Position numbers and translations under genes: made by a program
NCBI RefSeq assembly: GCF_004758605.1
Contig: NZ_CP038512.1
Coordinates: 476,001 to 540,000 of the forward strand
Source: Deinococcus metallilatus
GTDB lineage: Bacteria > Deinococcota > Deinococci > Deinococcales > Deinococcaceae
Length of the DNA: 64,000 nucleotides
Direction of reading: 5' to 3'
In this document: positions 15,525 through 36,162 of the stretch, piece by piece
How positions within the stretch are numbered: position 1 is the stretch's first letter
How the letters are laid out: each line of letters starts with the position of its first letter
Notes under the pieces: generated by a model
What the model saw: only the letters and a program-made list of their open reading frames with translations
The model's database searches: none
Told to the model about the DNA's origin: nothing

Positions 15525-15982
15525 AGGGCCTGCTCGTCTGCCGTCGGCGGTTCGTACCAGCCCAGCCACTCCTCCAGTTCTTCCCGGGTGACCGGGAACG
15601 TGCCGGGCGGAAGGTGCCTGTTGCGTTCCTCCAGCCGCCGCCACAACTCCCCGGGCGGCACGTCCAGCAGGTGCAGTTCGGCCCGTACCCCCAGCGCCTT
15701 CGCCCGCTCGCGGTACAGCTCGCGTTCCTCACGCGACCACAGGCCGTAATCCAGCACCACACTCAAGCCGAGGCTCAGGGCACGCGCCGCGACCCCCCAC
15801 AGCAACTCATGTTCCAGAATGGCTCGCCTGTTCCCCGACTCGCCCGCGCCGAAGAGGGGCAGCATCCACTCGTCGGGTGTCAGGCGCAGCGCCGCGTGTT
15901 CCTGTTCCAGCCGCTGCGCCAGCGTGGTCTTGCCGGAACCGGGCAGGCCGACGAGGAGGTGGAGGTGGAGGGTGGGCGGCAT
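15482..15982 (-). CDS. P-loop kinase-like AAA ATPase
   Basis: 166-residue nucleoside/small-molecule kinase-like protein. Walker A is LVGLPGSGKTTLAQRLEQ (about residues 10-27), then RLTPDEWMLPLF and VVLDYGLWSREERELYR as in zeta-toxin/gluconate-kinase-like families. Its substrate is unknown; phosphorylation of an antibiotic or nucleotide is conceivable. The promoter -10 (15990-15995) overlaps the left end of the repeat element 15992-16126. Its tail runs 43 bases into the HD-hydrolase gene on the other strand. Confidence 0.75.
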   Translation of the reverse strand: MPPTLHLHLLVGLPGSGKTTLAQRLEQEHAALRLTPDEWMLPLFGAGESGNRRAILEHELLWGVAARALSLGLSVVLDYGLWSREERELYRERAKALGVRAELHLLDVPPGELWRRLEERNRHLPPGTFPVTREELEEWLGWYEPPTADEQALYASRRSHNPGSRR

Positions 15983-15989
15983 CCACCTC

Positions 15990-15995
15990 AGCCTA
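15990..15995 (-). promoter_or_regulatory. -10 element formed at the edge of a repeat
   Basis: TAGGCT on the minus strand, 7 bases before the ATG at 15982. Its first four bases belong to the terminal inverted repeat of the element 15992-16126. Confidence 0.5.
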
Positions 15996-16126
15996 GAGCA
16001 GTTGTCGTAAAGATGAGTTTGTTTTTGACTCTCTCCCCCGGTGGGACTTGCAAAGCTGCGAAGCAGAGAATTCCGGTGTTGGAGGAAAGGCAACTTCAAC
16101 ACCGGAATTCGGACAAATGCTCTAGG
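15992..16126. mobile_element. 135-bp MITE-like element with nested hairpin
   Basis: Ends CCTAGAGCAGTTGTC (15992-16006) and GACAAATGCTCTAGG (16112-16126) are inverted repeats with one mismatch. Inside, GAATTCCGGTGTTG (16068-16081) is perfectly inverted at 16097-16110 around a 15-base loop, and 16041-16068 shares GGGACTTGCAAAGCTGCGAA with the element at 8787-8997. A decayed end (ACAAATGCTCT) recurs at 29036-29046. No coding capacity. Confidence 0.8.
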
Positions 16127-17277
16127 CTGGTCGACGGGATTCCCGTTTCCGCCAGCACCTTCTGAAGAGCCTGCTCGAAGCGGCGCACCGTCCCCTCCAC
16201 GTCCGCCAGCTTGTCCAGGCCGAACAGGCCGACGCGGAAGGTCTTGAAGTCCTGCGGCTCGCCCACCTGGAGCGGCACGCCCGCGGCGATCTGCACCCCC
16301 GCCCACGCGAAGGCCTGGCCGGTGTGGATGGCGTCCGCGTCGGTGTAATAGACCACCACGCCGGGAGCCTCGTAGCCGGGGGCGGCCACGCTGACGAACC
16401 CTGCCTCCTCCAGCACCCGGCGGACACGCCCGCCGAGGTCCCACTGCGCCGCCTTCGCCCGCTCGAACCCGAACGTCTTCACCTCCAGCACCGCGTCCCG
16501 GAACTGGCGCAGGCCGTCCGTTGGCAGGGTGGCGTGGTACGCGAAGCCGCCCCCCTCATAAGCCCGCATGATGCTCAGCCACTTTTTCAGGTCCAGGGTG
16601 AAGCTCACCGAGTCGGTCGCCTCCACCCGCCCCACGGCTGCCTCGCGCAGCAGCACCACCCCGGCGCAGGGTGTGCTGCTCCAGCCCTTCTGCGGCGCGG
16701 TGACCAGAATGTCGATGCCCAGCGCCTGCATGTCCAGCCACACGGCCCCGGAGGCGATGGCGTCAATCACCAGCAGCCCCCCGACCTCGTGCGTCGCTTC
16801 CGCGAGTTGGCGAATGTAGTCCTCCGGCAGAATGAGCCCCGCCGACGTTTCCACGTGCGGCGCGAACACCAGCGCGGGTTGCTCGCGCCGGATGGCGGCC
16901 ACCGCCTCCTCGATGGGATAGGGCGCGAAGGGCAGGTGGCGGCCCGTACCCTGCTCCTCGGCCTTCAGCACGGTCACCTCTTCCGGCACGCGGCTCATCT
17001 CGAAAATCTGTGACCAGCGGTAGCTGAACCAGCCGTTGCGGATCACCAGGCAGCGCTGGCCCGGCGCGAGCTGGTCCACCACCGCTTCCATCGCGGAGGT
17101 GCCCGACCCCGGAATGATCGCTGCGGCGTCGGCGTGATAGACCGCCTTCAGTTCAGTGGAGAGGTCGCGCATCACCTCCTGAAAGGCGGCGGACATGTGG
17201 TTGAGTGAGCGGTCGGTGTAGACCACCGAGTATTCGAGCAGGCCGTCGGGATCGATATCGGGTCGCAGGGCAGGCAT
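16096..17277 (-). CDS. Class V PLP aminotransferase (serine/alanine-glyoxylate type)
   Basis: 393-residue PLP-dependent transaminase related to serine-glyoxylate/serine-pyruvate aminotransferases. IIPGSGTSAMEAVVDQL near residue 55 binds the cofactor phosphate; VTAPQKGWSSTPCAGVVLL (about 192-210) contains the cofactor lysine; the arginine-containing KTFRVGLFGLDKLADVEG lies near the C-terminus. AAGGAG precedes the ATG. The last nine residues (LEHLSEFRC) and the stop codon are encoded by the repeat element 15992-16126, so the native tail was replaced. Probable role in serine/glyoxylate metabolism. Confidence 0.88.
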   Translation of the reverse strand: MPALRPDIDPDGLLEYSVVYTDRSLNHMSAAFQEVMRDLSTELKAVYHADAAAIIPGSGTSAMEAVVDQLAPGQRCLVIRNGWFSYRWSQIFEMSRVPEEVTVLKAEEQGTGRHLPFAPYPIEEAVAAIRREQPALVFAPHVETSAGLILPEDYIRQLAEATHEVGGLLVIDAIASGAVWLDMQALGIDILVTAPQKGWSSTPCAGVVLLREAAVGRVEATDSVSFTLDLKKWLSIMRAYEGGGFAYHATLPTDGLRQFRDAVLEVKTFGFERAKAAQWDLGGRVRRVLEEAGFVSVAAPGYEAPGVVVYYTDADAIHTGQAFAWAGVQIAAGVPLQVGEPQDFKTFRVGLFGLDKLADVEGTVRRFEQALQKVLAETGIPSTSLEHLSEFRC

Positions 17278-17404
17278 GGGGACTCCTTGGGGTCAGGAAG
17301 GGAGAGCGGCGGGCGCTCCGGCTGAGGCGGGGCGGGAGAAGGAGTTAGGGGTGAGTCGTCAGGCATCAGGGGAAGGTGCTGAGGCGTAAGCTGGCGCTCC
17401 TCAC

Positions 17405-20194
<2,790 letters not shown>

Positions 20195-20207
20195 GTGGAG
20201 GCTCCTG

Positions 20208-20669
20208 TCAAGCCGGGGAAGTCGTAGTCAGGTACGGTAAAGCGGCGTCCATCTCCCAGTCGAGGCCGGGTTGCTCCAGCCTGGCCCAGCGGAACGCGAA
20301 CGGGTGGCCGTCCGCCTGCCTGTTCCAGGTGGTGGGCAGGTGGGATGGGCTGGCGAAGGCAAAAGCGTGGCAGACCTGCCGCGTGAACCGCTCAGGCAGT
20401 TGCGCTTCCCAGCGGTACGAGATGACATGCTGGGGACCGCTGAGGTTCAGGCCGGATTCCTCGCGCAGTTCACGGACGGCGGCTTCGGCGGGCGTTTCCC
20501 CCGGCTCGACGCCTCCCGCCGGAAGCTGCATGCCTGCCTCCGGCGCGTCCTCATGTTCAAAGACCAGTACCCGTGGGCCGTCCACAACGACGCAGACGAC
20601 CTTTTCCCGCAGCCCCCGCTGCGCCGCGTCGGCCCGCGCTTCCGCCTGACTGCTGTAGAACGTTACCAT
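20208..20669 (-). CDS. Nudix hydrolase cotranscribed with valS
   Basis: 153 residues. The Nudix box reads GGVEPGETPAEAAVRELREE (about residues 52-71), complete with the REXXEE metal ligands. Substrate unknown; family members cleave nucleoside diphosphates linked to another group. The start is fixed by GGAGGCAAGGA just upstream of the ATG at 20669. It is the first gene after the T-box leader, so the Nudix enzyme is under the same tRNA-Val control as valS 13 bases downstream, which is unusual. Confidence 0.88.
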   Translation of the reverse strand: MVTFYSSQAEARADAAQRGLREKVVCVVVDGPRVLVFEHEDAPEAGMQLPAGGVEPGETPAEAAVRELREESGLNLSGPQHVISYRWEAQLPERFTRQVCHAFAFASPSHLPTTWNRQADGHPFAFRWARLEQPGLDWEMDAALPYLTTTSPA

Positions 20670-20689
20670 TCCTTGCCTCCTGCCGGGAA

Positions 20690-20973
<284 letters not shown>

Positions 20974-20978
20974 TGGAC

Positions 20979-20984
20979 AGTATA
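20979..20984 (-). promoter_or_regulatory. -10 element of T-box leader
   Basis: TATACT on the minus strand, about 7 bases before the inferred leader 5' end; the -35 is weak. Confidence 0.5.
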
Positions 20985-21021
20985 CGGCGGCGCGGCAGCG
21001 AATGCATGCACCCGCTGGGGA

Positions 21022-21543
21022 TCAGCCCACCTCGACCAGCCCCGCCGTCACGAAGGGCCGCAGCGTTTCGAGCGTGGCGCGCGGCGGCTGGCCGGTGCGT
21101 TCCAGCAGCGTCTTGAGCGGCAGGCCCTCGGGAATCAGGCTGAGGGCCACGTACTGCGGGCGGGTCACGGGTTGCGCCTCGGTCCAGCGGGCGGTGAAGC
21201 GCAGGGGGCGGTTCCAGTCGGGGAACACCCGCAGCAGGCCGCCCCAGGCGTCACCTTCCTCGATCAGGCGGCGCAGGGCCGCGTCCCGCCGCAGCGCCAG
21301 CGTCCGCTCGCCGGGCACCACGTCCGGCGCGAACGCGAATTGCCCGCCGTCCAGGCTGCTCAGCACTTGCAGCGCCGCGTCCCCGCTCAGCGCCCCCACC
21401 CGCGCGTGAACGATCTCGCCCGGCTCGAACCACAGCTCGCCCCCCCGCGCGTGGGCCACGCTCAGCCGACCCGCCCGCCCACTGGAGAGCAGCATCTGCA
21501 TGACAGGCATAAAGGGGAAGACCGCCAGATCACCGCGCACCAT
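21022..21543 (-). CDS. DUF4388 (PatA N-terminal-like) domain protein
   Basis: 173-residue soluble protein. The N-terminus VRGDLAVFPFMPVMQMLLSS followed by GRAGRLSVAHARGGELWFEPGEIVHARV (read in two parts) is the DUF4388 pattern, a module found in bacterial signalling proteins near GTPases and response regulators. The C-terminal half (about 95-173) looks like a winged-helix-type segment (PLKTLLERTGQPPRATLETL). Start at 21543 is supported by a TAGACT hexamer 8 bases upstream and no Shine-Dalgarno sequence. Molecular role unknown. Confidence 0.7.
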   Translation of the reverse strand: MVRGDLAVFPFMPVMQMLLSSGRAGRLSVAHARGGELWFEPGEIVHARVGALSGDAALQVLSSLDGGQFAFAPDVVPGERTLALRRDAALRRLIEEGDAWGGLLRVFPDWNRPLRFTARWTEAQPVTRPQYVALSLIPEGLPLKTLLERTGQPPRATLETLRPFVTAGLVEVG

Positions 21544-21551
21544 ATGGAAGC

Positions 21552-21557
21552 AGTCTA
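21552..21557 (-). promoter_or_regulatory. -10 element, leaderless start of DUF4388 gene
   Basis: TAGACT on the minus strand, 8 bases before the ATG at 21543. Confidence 0.5.
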
Positions 21558-21595
21558 AGGGCCAGCCCATTCAAGGGTCTGACAGACCACCGGGG

Positions 21596-21633
21596 GAAAA
21601 GAAAAGGAGAGCCACGCGGGACGCGGCTCCCCT
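21596..21633 (-). terminator. Terminator after NADH dehydrogenase gene
   Basis: GGGGAGCCGCG / GCGTGGCTCTCC hairpin followed on the minus strand by TTTTCTTTT; 45 bases after the stop codon at 21678. Confidence 0.75.
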
Positions 21634-21668
21634 TAGACCGTTAGACCTTTTGACGGTGAGACAGGCGT
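21633..21668. repeat. REP-like sequence (TCTAACCGTC family), short copy
   Basis: TTAGACCGTTAGACC followed by GACGGTGAGACAGG; same word family as 7567-7651, 23682-23757 and 26173-26249, but without a long palindrome. Confidence 0.45.
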
Positions 21669-21677
21669 GCGGGCGCC

Positions 21678-22817
<1,140 letters not shown>

Positions 22818-23168
22818 GCAAATGCTCCTGTGAACGAATTCACGAGTAGGGTCCAGGGCAAGACCTGCCCATGGCAACCCCCCGGAGTGGCCCTCCGGTC
22901 GTGGTCACAGTGTACACCCTACACCAACGCGCCGGGGTTGTTTCCCACCCTGAAGGGACCGTGAGCACCGGCTCCAACCTCATCCCAACCTTCGCCCGGG
23001 GCAGGCGGTTTCGTGCTTGAATAGGGAGGTACACACAATCCACGCGGAGGCCCGGCCCGCCCCGAGCGCGTGCAGGACCCGTTCCAGCCCCACACCTCGC
23101 CGCACACCCGCACCCCGGAGGTGGACCATGCAGGAGAGTAGCCGCCGTACCCGTACACGAGGTCAGCC
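22818..23168. other. Divergent intergenic region, NDH-2 / molybdenum hydroxylase
   Basis: No gene. It must hold promoters for both sides; GTGTACAC (near 22913) is an 8-base palindrome, and TTGAAT at about 23019 could be a -35 for the plus-strand operon. Neither is strong. Confidence 0.4.
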
Positions 23169-23669
<501 letters not shown>

Positions 23670-23681
23670 AGGGCGTCTCAA

Positions 23682-23757
23682 GGTCTAACCGTCTGACTGT
23701 CTAACGGCCAAAAGAGGCGCTGCCGTTCGACGGTTGGACCGTTGGACCGTTAGACGC
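23682..23757. repeat. REP-like palindromic element, forward copy
   Basis: Lies between small- and large-subunit genes. Its 54 bases at 23687-23740 match the reverse complement of 26188-26241 with two mismatches, including the unique centre GGCCAAAAGAGGCGCTGCC. Arms are built from TCTAAC/GTTAGA words. Confidence 0.8.
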
Positions 23758-23778
23758 CGACCAACGGGAGGCAACCCA

Positions 23779-26166
<2,388 letters not shown>

Positions 26167-26172
26167 AGAGGA

Positions 26173-26249
26173 TCTAGACGGTCAAACGGTCTAACCGTCG
26201 AACGGCAGCGCCTCTTTTGGCCGTTAGACCGTCAGACGGTTAGACGCCG
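26173..26249. repeat. REP-like palindromic element, inverted copy
   Basis: Lies between large- and medium-subunit genes. Core 26188-26241 is the reverse complement of 23687-23740 (two mismatches in 54), yet the flanking GTTAGACGCCGACC and GGGAGGCA are in the same direction in both intergenic gaps. Confidence 0.8.
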
Positions 26250-26266
26250 ACCGAAGGGAGGCACAC

Positions 26267-27058
<792 letters not shown>

Positions 27059-27077
27059 GGGAGCGTTCAACTATCAG

Positions 27078-27130
27078 CCAAAAAAGAAGGTGGGGCACTC
27101 TGGCTGGAGTAGCCCACCTTCCTCTTTTTC
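27078..27130. terminator. Bidirectional terminator
   Basis: 9-bp stem GAAGGTGGG (27086-27094) / CCCACCTTC (27113-27121), T-rich on both strands: CTCTTTTT on plus and TTTTTTGG on minus. It serves the convergent FAD-subunit and slyD genes. Confidence 0.88.
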
Positions 27131-27155
27131 CACGAACGCCTAACCACTCACCCCT

Positions 27156-27638
<483 letters not shown>

Positions 27639-27766
27639 CGTTCTCCGTTCCTTGAGGGCTTCGGGAAATCTCGGGCTTGCCCTAGGAGTCTACCCTCTCA
27701 TCTGCCGGTAAGCGGGATGCCACGCCTGACCCAACGCTTAACCGATGGAGCTGTCCCGCCTGGGCC

Positions 27767-27772
27767 TATGCT
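27767..27772 (+). promoter_or_regulatory. -10 element, leaderless start of moeA
   Basis: TATGCT, 6 bases before the ATG at 27779. Confidence 0.55.
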
Positions 27773-27778
27773 GCCCCT

Positions 27779-28975
27779 ATGACCTCCATCCGCCCCGACT
27801 TCCCCATGCACGTCAGCGTTCAGCAGGCGCGCGCGCTGCTGGCCGCGCTGCTGCCCGACCCCGGGACCGAAACCGTACCGCTGGCCCGGGCACGCGGGCG
27901 AACCCTGGCCGCCGACCTTCAGGCCCTCGTCAGCCACCCCAGTGCCACCGAGAGTGCTCTCGACGGCATCGCCACCCGGGAGGCGGATACGCTGACCGCC
28001 ACGCCCGGCGCACCCGTCCGGCTCCGGGTGGTGGGGGAGAGCCGGGCGGGCGTGCCCTTCGTGGGGACGGTCGGCTCCGGCGAGTGCGTCCGGATTTACA
28101 CAGGTGCGCCCCTCCCGAGCGGCACGGACGCCATCGGTCCGGTCGAGCAGCTCAGGGATGACGGCCCGGACCATGTCCTGCTCGCCCGGCCCGCCAGTGC
28201 GGCGGACGTGCGGCAGGAGGGCGGCGATTTCCGGGTGGGGGAGGCCGTGCTGCGGCCGGGTGTCCTGCTGACTCCAGCTCGTGTGGCGCTGGCGGCAGCC
28301 CTCGGTCACGCTGAGGTTCCGGTCCGCCGCCGCCCGCGGGTCGCGCTCCTCTCCACGGGAGACGAGGTGATCGAACCCGGGCGGCCTCTCCGGCCCGGCC
28401 AGGTGTACGACAGCAACCGCTACGGGCTGCACGCGATGCTGGAAGAGTGCGGCTGTGAGGTGCTGCCCCTCGGCCACGCGCCAGACAGCCCGGAGGCACT
28501 CGCGCGGGCCATCGAGGCGGCGGGAGGGGCGGACGTACTACTCACCAGCGGGGGCGTGAGCATGGGCCGCTATGACTTCATGCGGGATCTGCTCTTGGAG
28601 CGGGGCCGGGTCGCCTTCTGGAAGGTGCGGATGCGGCCCGGCGGACCCGCGCTGCTGGGCGGCTGGAATGGCCTCCCCGTGTTCGGCCTGCCGGGCAATC
28701 CGGTCAGCAGCCTGGTCGTGTTTCAGGTGATCGTCCGCCCGGCGCTGACGGGGCAACCGGTGCAGACGCTCCGGCTGCGTGCGGCCACACCCTTTCGCGG
28801 CCTGCCGGACAAGACCGCCTTCTGGCGCGGGGTTCTGCGCGAGGGGCAGGTGTATGACTACGGGAAGCAGGGGAGCGGGGTGCTGCGGTCGCTGAGTGAC
28901 GCGAATGCGCTGGTGGTGGTGCCGGAGGGGGGAGCGGTGCAGGCGGGGGAGGAGGTGGAGGTGATCCTGCTGTAG
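27779..28975 (+). CDS. moeA: Molybdopterin molybdenumtransferase
   Basis: Inserts molybdate into adenylylated molybdopterin; 398 residues, full length. Domain III MoCF-like region has LLSTGDEVIEPGRPLRPGQVYDSN (split here: LLSTGDEVIEPG and GQVYDSNRY, about 195-218), LLTSGGVSMGRYDFMRD (about 258) and GLPGNPVSSLVVFQ (about 300). The N-terminal substrate motif reads ESALDGIA instead of the usual SAMDGYA, a modest deviation. Provides cofactor for the neighbouring molybdenum hydroxylase. Confidence 0.92.
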   Translation: MTSIRPDFPMHVSVQQARALLAALLPDPGTETVPLARARGRTLAADLQALVSHPSATESALDGIATREADTLTATPGAPVRLRVVGESRAGVPFVGTVGSGECVRIYTGAPLPSGTDAIGPVEQLRDDGPDHVLLARPASAADVRQEGGDFRVGEAVLRPGVLLTPARVALAAALGHAEVPVRRRPRVALLSTGDEVIEPGRPLRPGQVYDSNRYGLHAMLEECGCEVLPLGHAPDSPEALARAIEAAGGADVLLTSGGVSMGRYDFMRDLLLERGRVAFWKVRMRPGGPALLGGWNGLPVFGLPGNPVSSLVVFQVIVRPALTGQPVQTLRLRAATPFRGLPDKTAFWRGVLREGQVYDYGKQGSGVLRSLSDANALVVVPEGGAVQAGEEVEVILL

Positions 28976-29127
28976 GAGCTTTCAGCCGTCAGCCGTAGGG
29001 GACATGAGCTTTGAGGCTGAGCCGGATGGCGAGCACAAATGCTCTGGTGTTCTGATGGATTCAGACCTCAGAGGTTATGGCTCCAAGCCCTCCTTGCTGA
29101 CGGCTGATTGCTGAAAGCTGACCGCTC
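28976..29127. repeat. REP-like repeat pair flanking ~100 bases
   Basis: GGAGCTTTCAGCCGTCAGC (28976-28995) and, inverted, GCTGACGGCTGATTGCTG then AAAGCTGACCGCTCCC (about 29097-29127) bracket the gap between moeA and the CoA-binding gene. ACAAATGCTCT at 29036-29046 is a remnant of the element type at 15992-16126. Confidence 0.6.
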
Positions 29128-29128
29128 C

Positions 29129-30894
<1,766 letters not shown>

Positions 30895-30901
30895 GCCGCC
30901 C

Positions 30902-30907
30902 ACCTTA
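30902..30907 (-). promoter_or_regulatory. -10 element, leaderless start of hemL
   Basis: TAAGGT on the minus strand, 7 bases before the ATG at 30894. Confidence 0.45.
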
Positions 30908-31073
30908 CGGCAACCTGATGAGGGCACGCGGGGAGGGAAGCGACACTTTGGGTGGGTGCCGAGGTGAAAGGCCTGACCCCCGCTGAGGACGCCTGCTCCG
31001 CTGACGTATCCGGCTTCGCTGCCCTGCCTGCCCTACTCGAAGGCCCCGGGGTCGCGGCCCGGAAGACTGACAC

Positions 31074-31112
31074 GAGAAAAGCAGGGAAAGCCCCAGCGTT
31101 CGCGTTCCCTGC
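31074..31112 (-). terminator. Terminator after anchored protein gene
   Basis: GCAGGGAA / TTCCCTGC 8-bp stem (31081-31112) followed on the minus strand by TTTTCTC; 13 bases past the stop codon at 31125. Confidence 0.8.
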
Positions 31113-31124
31113 GGATGGCTGCCC

Positions 31125-31814
31125 CTAGAGCCCCAGCAGCCCCAACGCCGCCGTCTCGGTCAACTCGGTGCGGTAAGGCGCGACCAGGGCGCGTTCTTCG
31201 GGGGTGGCGGTCTGGACGGTGGTGTTCAGGTCGGGGAAGCGGCCCTGCTGGAGCGCCTCGGCGGCGCGGGCGAAGTCCACATTGGGGACGCCCAGGGCAC
31301 GGTTCACGGTGCTGCGGATGACCGCGTAGCGTTCGGGGCTGAGGCCTTCGCGGGCCAGGGCGGCGGCCTCGGCCTGACGGGCGCGGCCAATGGCGCTGCC
31401 CGCGTCGCGCAGCACACCGACGACCGTCAGGACATTGGGCGTTTGCCCGTTCTGGATTTCGGTCCAGACCTGCTGGAGGCCCGTGAAACTATCTCCCAGC
31501 GCGGTCCGGATATCGCGGCGCACTCGCACGAACCGCTGCACGTCCGCCTGGGTGACCGGCGCGTTCACGTTGCCGGTGGGCGTGGGCGGGGTGACGGTGC
31601 CGTTGCCGGGCAGAGTGGGTGACGCTGTGCCTGTCCCGCTGCCTGTCTGGGTCTGCGTTTGCGTCTGCGTCTGGGCGGGCGTGCGCCAGGACTCCAGAAA
31701 GGCCCGGGCGGGCTGGATCACCAGGAACCACGCCAGCGCCCCCAGCACCACCAGCACCAGCAGGGTGCCGCCCCCACACCCCAGGCAACCGCAACCCGTT
31801 CCACGTCGTCTCAT
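31125..31814 (-). CDS. Membrane-anchored protein of unknown function
   Basis: 229 residues. A short cysteine/glycine-rich cytoplasmic start (RRRGTGCGCLGCGGG) precedes one transmembrane helix (about residues 16-35), then a low-complexity linker with five QT repeats and Gly/Thr/Pro (about 46-82). The outer domain (about 85-229) is helical, rich in Arg/Ala/Glu, with no motif I recognise. Topology suggests an extracytoplasmic domain tethered to the inner membrane. The QT tract is a dinucleotide-like hexamer repeat prone to length change. A terminator follows. Confidence 0.6.
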   Translation of the reverse strand: MRRRGTGCGCLGCGGGTLLVLVVLGALAWFLVIQPARAFLESWRTPAQTQTQTQTQTGSGTGTASPTLPGNGTVTPPTPTGNVNAPVTQADVQRFVRVRRDIRTALGDSFTGLQQVWTEIQNGQTPNVLTVVGVLRDAGSAIGRARQAEAAALAREGLSPERYAVIRSTVNRALGVPNVDFARAAEALQQGRFPDLNTTVQTATPEERALVAPYRTELTETAALGLLGL

Positions 31815-31875
31815 GCCTCCAGAGTACGAGGGGAGGGGGGACGGGGTTCCCGGCGGAAAGGCACCGCCCATTGGG

Positions 31876-31918
31876 TTGACACAGTGGGTTGACACGGACC
31901 CCACGGGCGCCCTTAAAT
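31876..31918 (+). promoter_or_regulatory. Promoter of secreted hydrolase gene, duplicated -35
   Basis: GGGTTGACAC occurs twice, giving TTGACA at 31876 and 31889. The second is 18 bases from TTAAAT (31913-31918). About 90 bases of leader follow before the ATG. Confidence 0.65.
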
Positions 31919-32013
31919 ACGGATGTTTTCTCCCTGAGCGAGTGATGAGCGTGGTTCTGCCCGGCTGTGCGTCTGTGCCCAGCCCGCCTTCCCCTTCTTT
32001 TGCTGGAGGCCTC

Positions 32014-33417
<1,404 letters not shown>

Positions 33418-33423
33418 CAGGAA

Positions 33424-33761
33424 GGGTTCGGAGAAGGAGGGGCGGGTGGGAGGCAGCCCCTTCTCTCTGTGCGGCAAGTTGGAAAGGCGGGCTGCCCTGG
33501 TGGGGCGGTAGAGTTGGAAGGCATTCCCCCCACCCCCCAGCCCCCTCCCCCCCGCCGGGGGCAGGGGGAGCTTTCCGCTGCGCTCGGCAAAGGGGGACTC
33601 GTTGAGCGGCGGCTTTGTGTTGGGCAGTGACGGTTCCTGCCTGGAACTTGTTGATCTCCACCGGGCGGCTGCGGGCCTGCGGCCCAAAAGCTCCTGTGCT
33701 AGGCCTGCACACTGGGAAGGTGGAACTTGGCCATCCCCTCCAGAATTTTGAAAAGACAAAC
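33424..33761 (-). repeat. Long dispersed repeat, copy 2 (about 335 bp)
   Basis: Reverse-complement copy of 2514-2840. The right edge is sharp: the last shared bases are AATTTTGAAAAGACAAA. The left edge near 33424 is approximate. It differs from copy 1 by scattered substitutions and small indels, so the two are not a fresh duplication. Confidence 0.85.
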
Positions 33762-34127
33762 GATAGGGCGCTTCAGCTTTGGCTGGGGTCAAGGCGTCTT
33801 GCGTTTGCTGCTCCTCCCCCCTTGCGGGGGAGGCTGGGAGGGGGGTGGCAGCCGCCAGGCTGCCCTCAAAACGGGCCAGGCATTCGGTCATCCATTGGCC
33901 TCTCTATGCCCGGCCCGTTCACCCCCACCCAACCTCCCCCCTCAAGGGGGAGGAGTTTCTTTATCGCTCCACACGTCGTTTCTTCTTGATCAGAGACTGA
34001 CATGCATCACTCAGCTCCTTGCGGGGGACTGGCAGGGTTGGGGAGAGGGGCGGCAAGCGAAGCTCGCCCTCGTACCAAACAAGAAAAATGCTCCTGCTTG
34101 CCCGGCCTGCCTTGCACATCAGGCGTC

Positions 34128-34165
34128 TTGAGGAGACTGGCACAGCTCGCACCGCGAGAGGCCGG
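34128..34165 (-). repeat. Fragment of MITE-like interior
   Basis: GAGGAGACTGGCACAGCTCG and CACCGCGAGAGGC match the middle of the elements at 2291-2496 and 8787-8997, without terminal repeats. Confidence 0.55.
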
Positions 34166-34242
34166 GTGGGGGTGAGGGGCCTGGCGTCAGAGGTCCGTCG
34201 GAATCTTCAAGCCTTCTGTTCAGACACGCTCTGACCGGTCTG

Positions 34243-34862
34243 CTACCCAGCAGGCCACAGCACCGTGACCAGTGCCAGCCCCTGCTGAAGCGAGGCGGTG
34301 ACTGGGCCGCCTGCCGCCTCGTTGCTGACCGTCCAGCCGCTGCCCAGCGGGACGTCCGCGTCGTGGAGGGGCCAGCGGGTGCCGCTGAGGCTCAGGGCGT
34401 GCAGGTCGCTGACGGCGAGCACGCTGAGGGTCGTACCGGGTGGCAGGTCGAGGCGCACGTCCGCGCCGGGGAGGAGGGGGTACCCGCTCTCGTCGCCACT
34501 GTGCAGGATGATCCCGAGTCCCTCCCGCGCGAGGCGCAGGCTGCCCAGGGCCAGCGCCGCCGTATGGTCGAAACGGCCCCCGAAAGCGCCCAGGAAGATC
34601 AGTTCGGTGGCGCCCCGCTCGCGGGCAGCGCGCACGGCGAGTTCGGCGTCCGTCTCGTCCTTGGCGGCCGGGTGGACCTCGCGGGGAGCGTTCAGGTGCA
34701 GGCCGTCCGACGAATCGAAGTCGCCCACCCAGGCATCCACCCGCACGCCCAGCGCCGCCGCGTGCCTTCCTCCCCCGTCGGCGGCCACCACGAAGTCGGG
34801 GCGGGGGAGGGCCAGCAGCGCGGGCGTCACGACCAGGCGGCCGCCGACCAGCAGCCAGGCGG

Positions 34863-34866
<4 letters not shown>
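34243..34866 (-). CDS. thiN: Thiamine pyrophosphokinase
   Basis: Converts thiamine plus ATP to thiamine diphosphate; 207 residues. FVVAADGGGRHAAALGVRVD (about residues 25-44), AWVGDFDSSDG (about 45-55), KDETDAELAVRAARERGA (about 69) and LGAFGGRFDHTAALAL (about 92) are the TPK catalytic motifs. A β-rich C-terminal domain follows. ATG overlaps the thiQ stop by 4 bases, so it is last in the mazE-mazF-thiQ-thiN chain. It converts the imported vitamin to the active cofactor that the TPP riboswitch upstream of thiB senses. Confidence 0.9.
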
Positions 34867-35833
<967 letters not shown>

Positions 35834-35837
<4 letters not shown>

Positions 35838-36162
35838 TGGAGAAGAATGACGGCCAGGCGTTGCAGGGCTGCCGCCAGAACCTCGGGGGGAACGTCTTCA
35901 ATCGCCTGAACGTCGCGCGCCTGCCAGTCCAGCGTGTAAATGTGTGAGGCCAGCACCACGCCCCGGGTGATCAGCGTCTCGGGGAGCGCGATTTCCGAGG
36001 TATACCCTTTTGCCCGCGATGTGACCGGCATACAGATCATGAGTCCAGTCCGCTCGTTGTAACGGGTATTGCTCACCACCAGGGCCGGGCGGCGACCTCC
36101 CTGCTCATGGCCCAGACTGGGGTCAAAGGACACCCAGGTCAGTTGTCCCCTCTCCGGGGCGT

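Larger units (their letters stand above)
33418..34242. other. 825-bp gene-free stretch of repeats
   Basis: Holds the long repeat copy 2 (33424-33761), two C-rich modules of the type CCTCCCCC-(T/C)TTG/CAAG-GGGGGAGGAG (about 33812-33870 and 33930-33955), and at 34128-34165 a piece of the MITE interior (ACTGGCACAGCTCGCACCGC). No credible gene. Confidence 0.75.
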
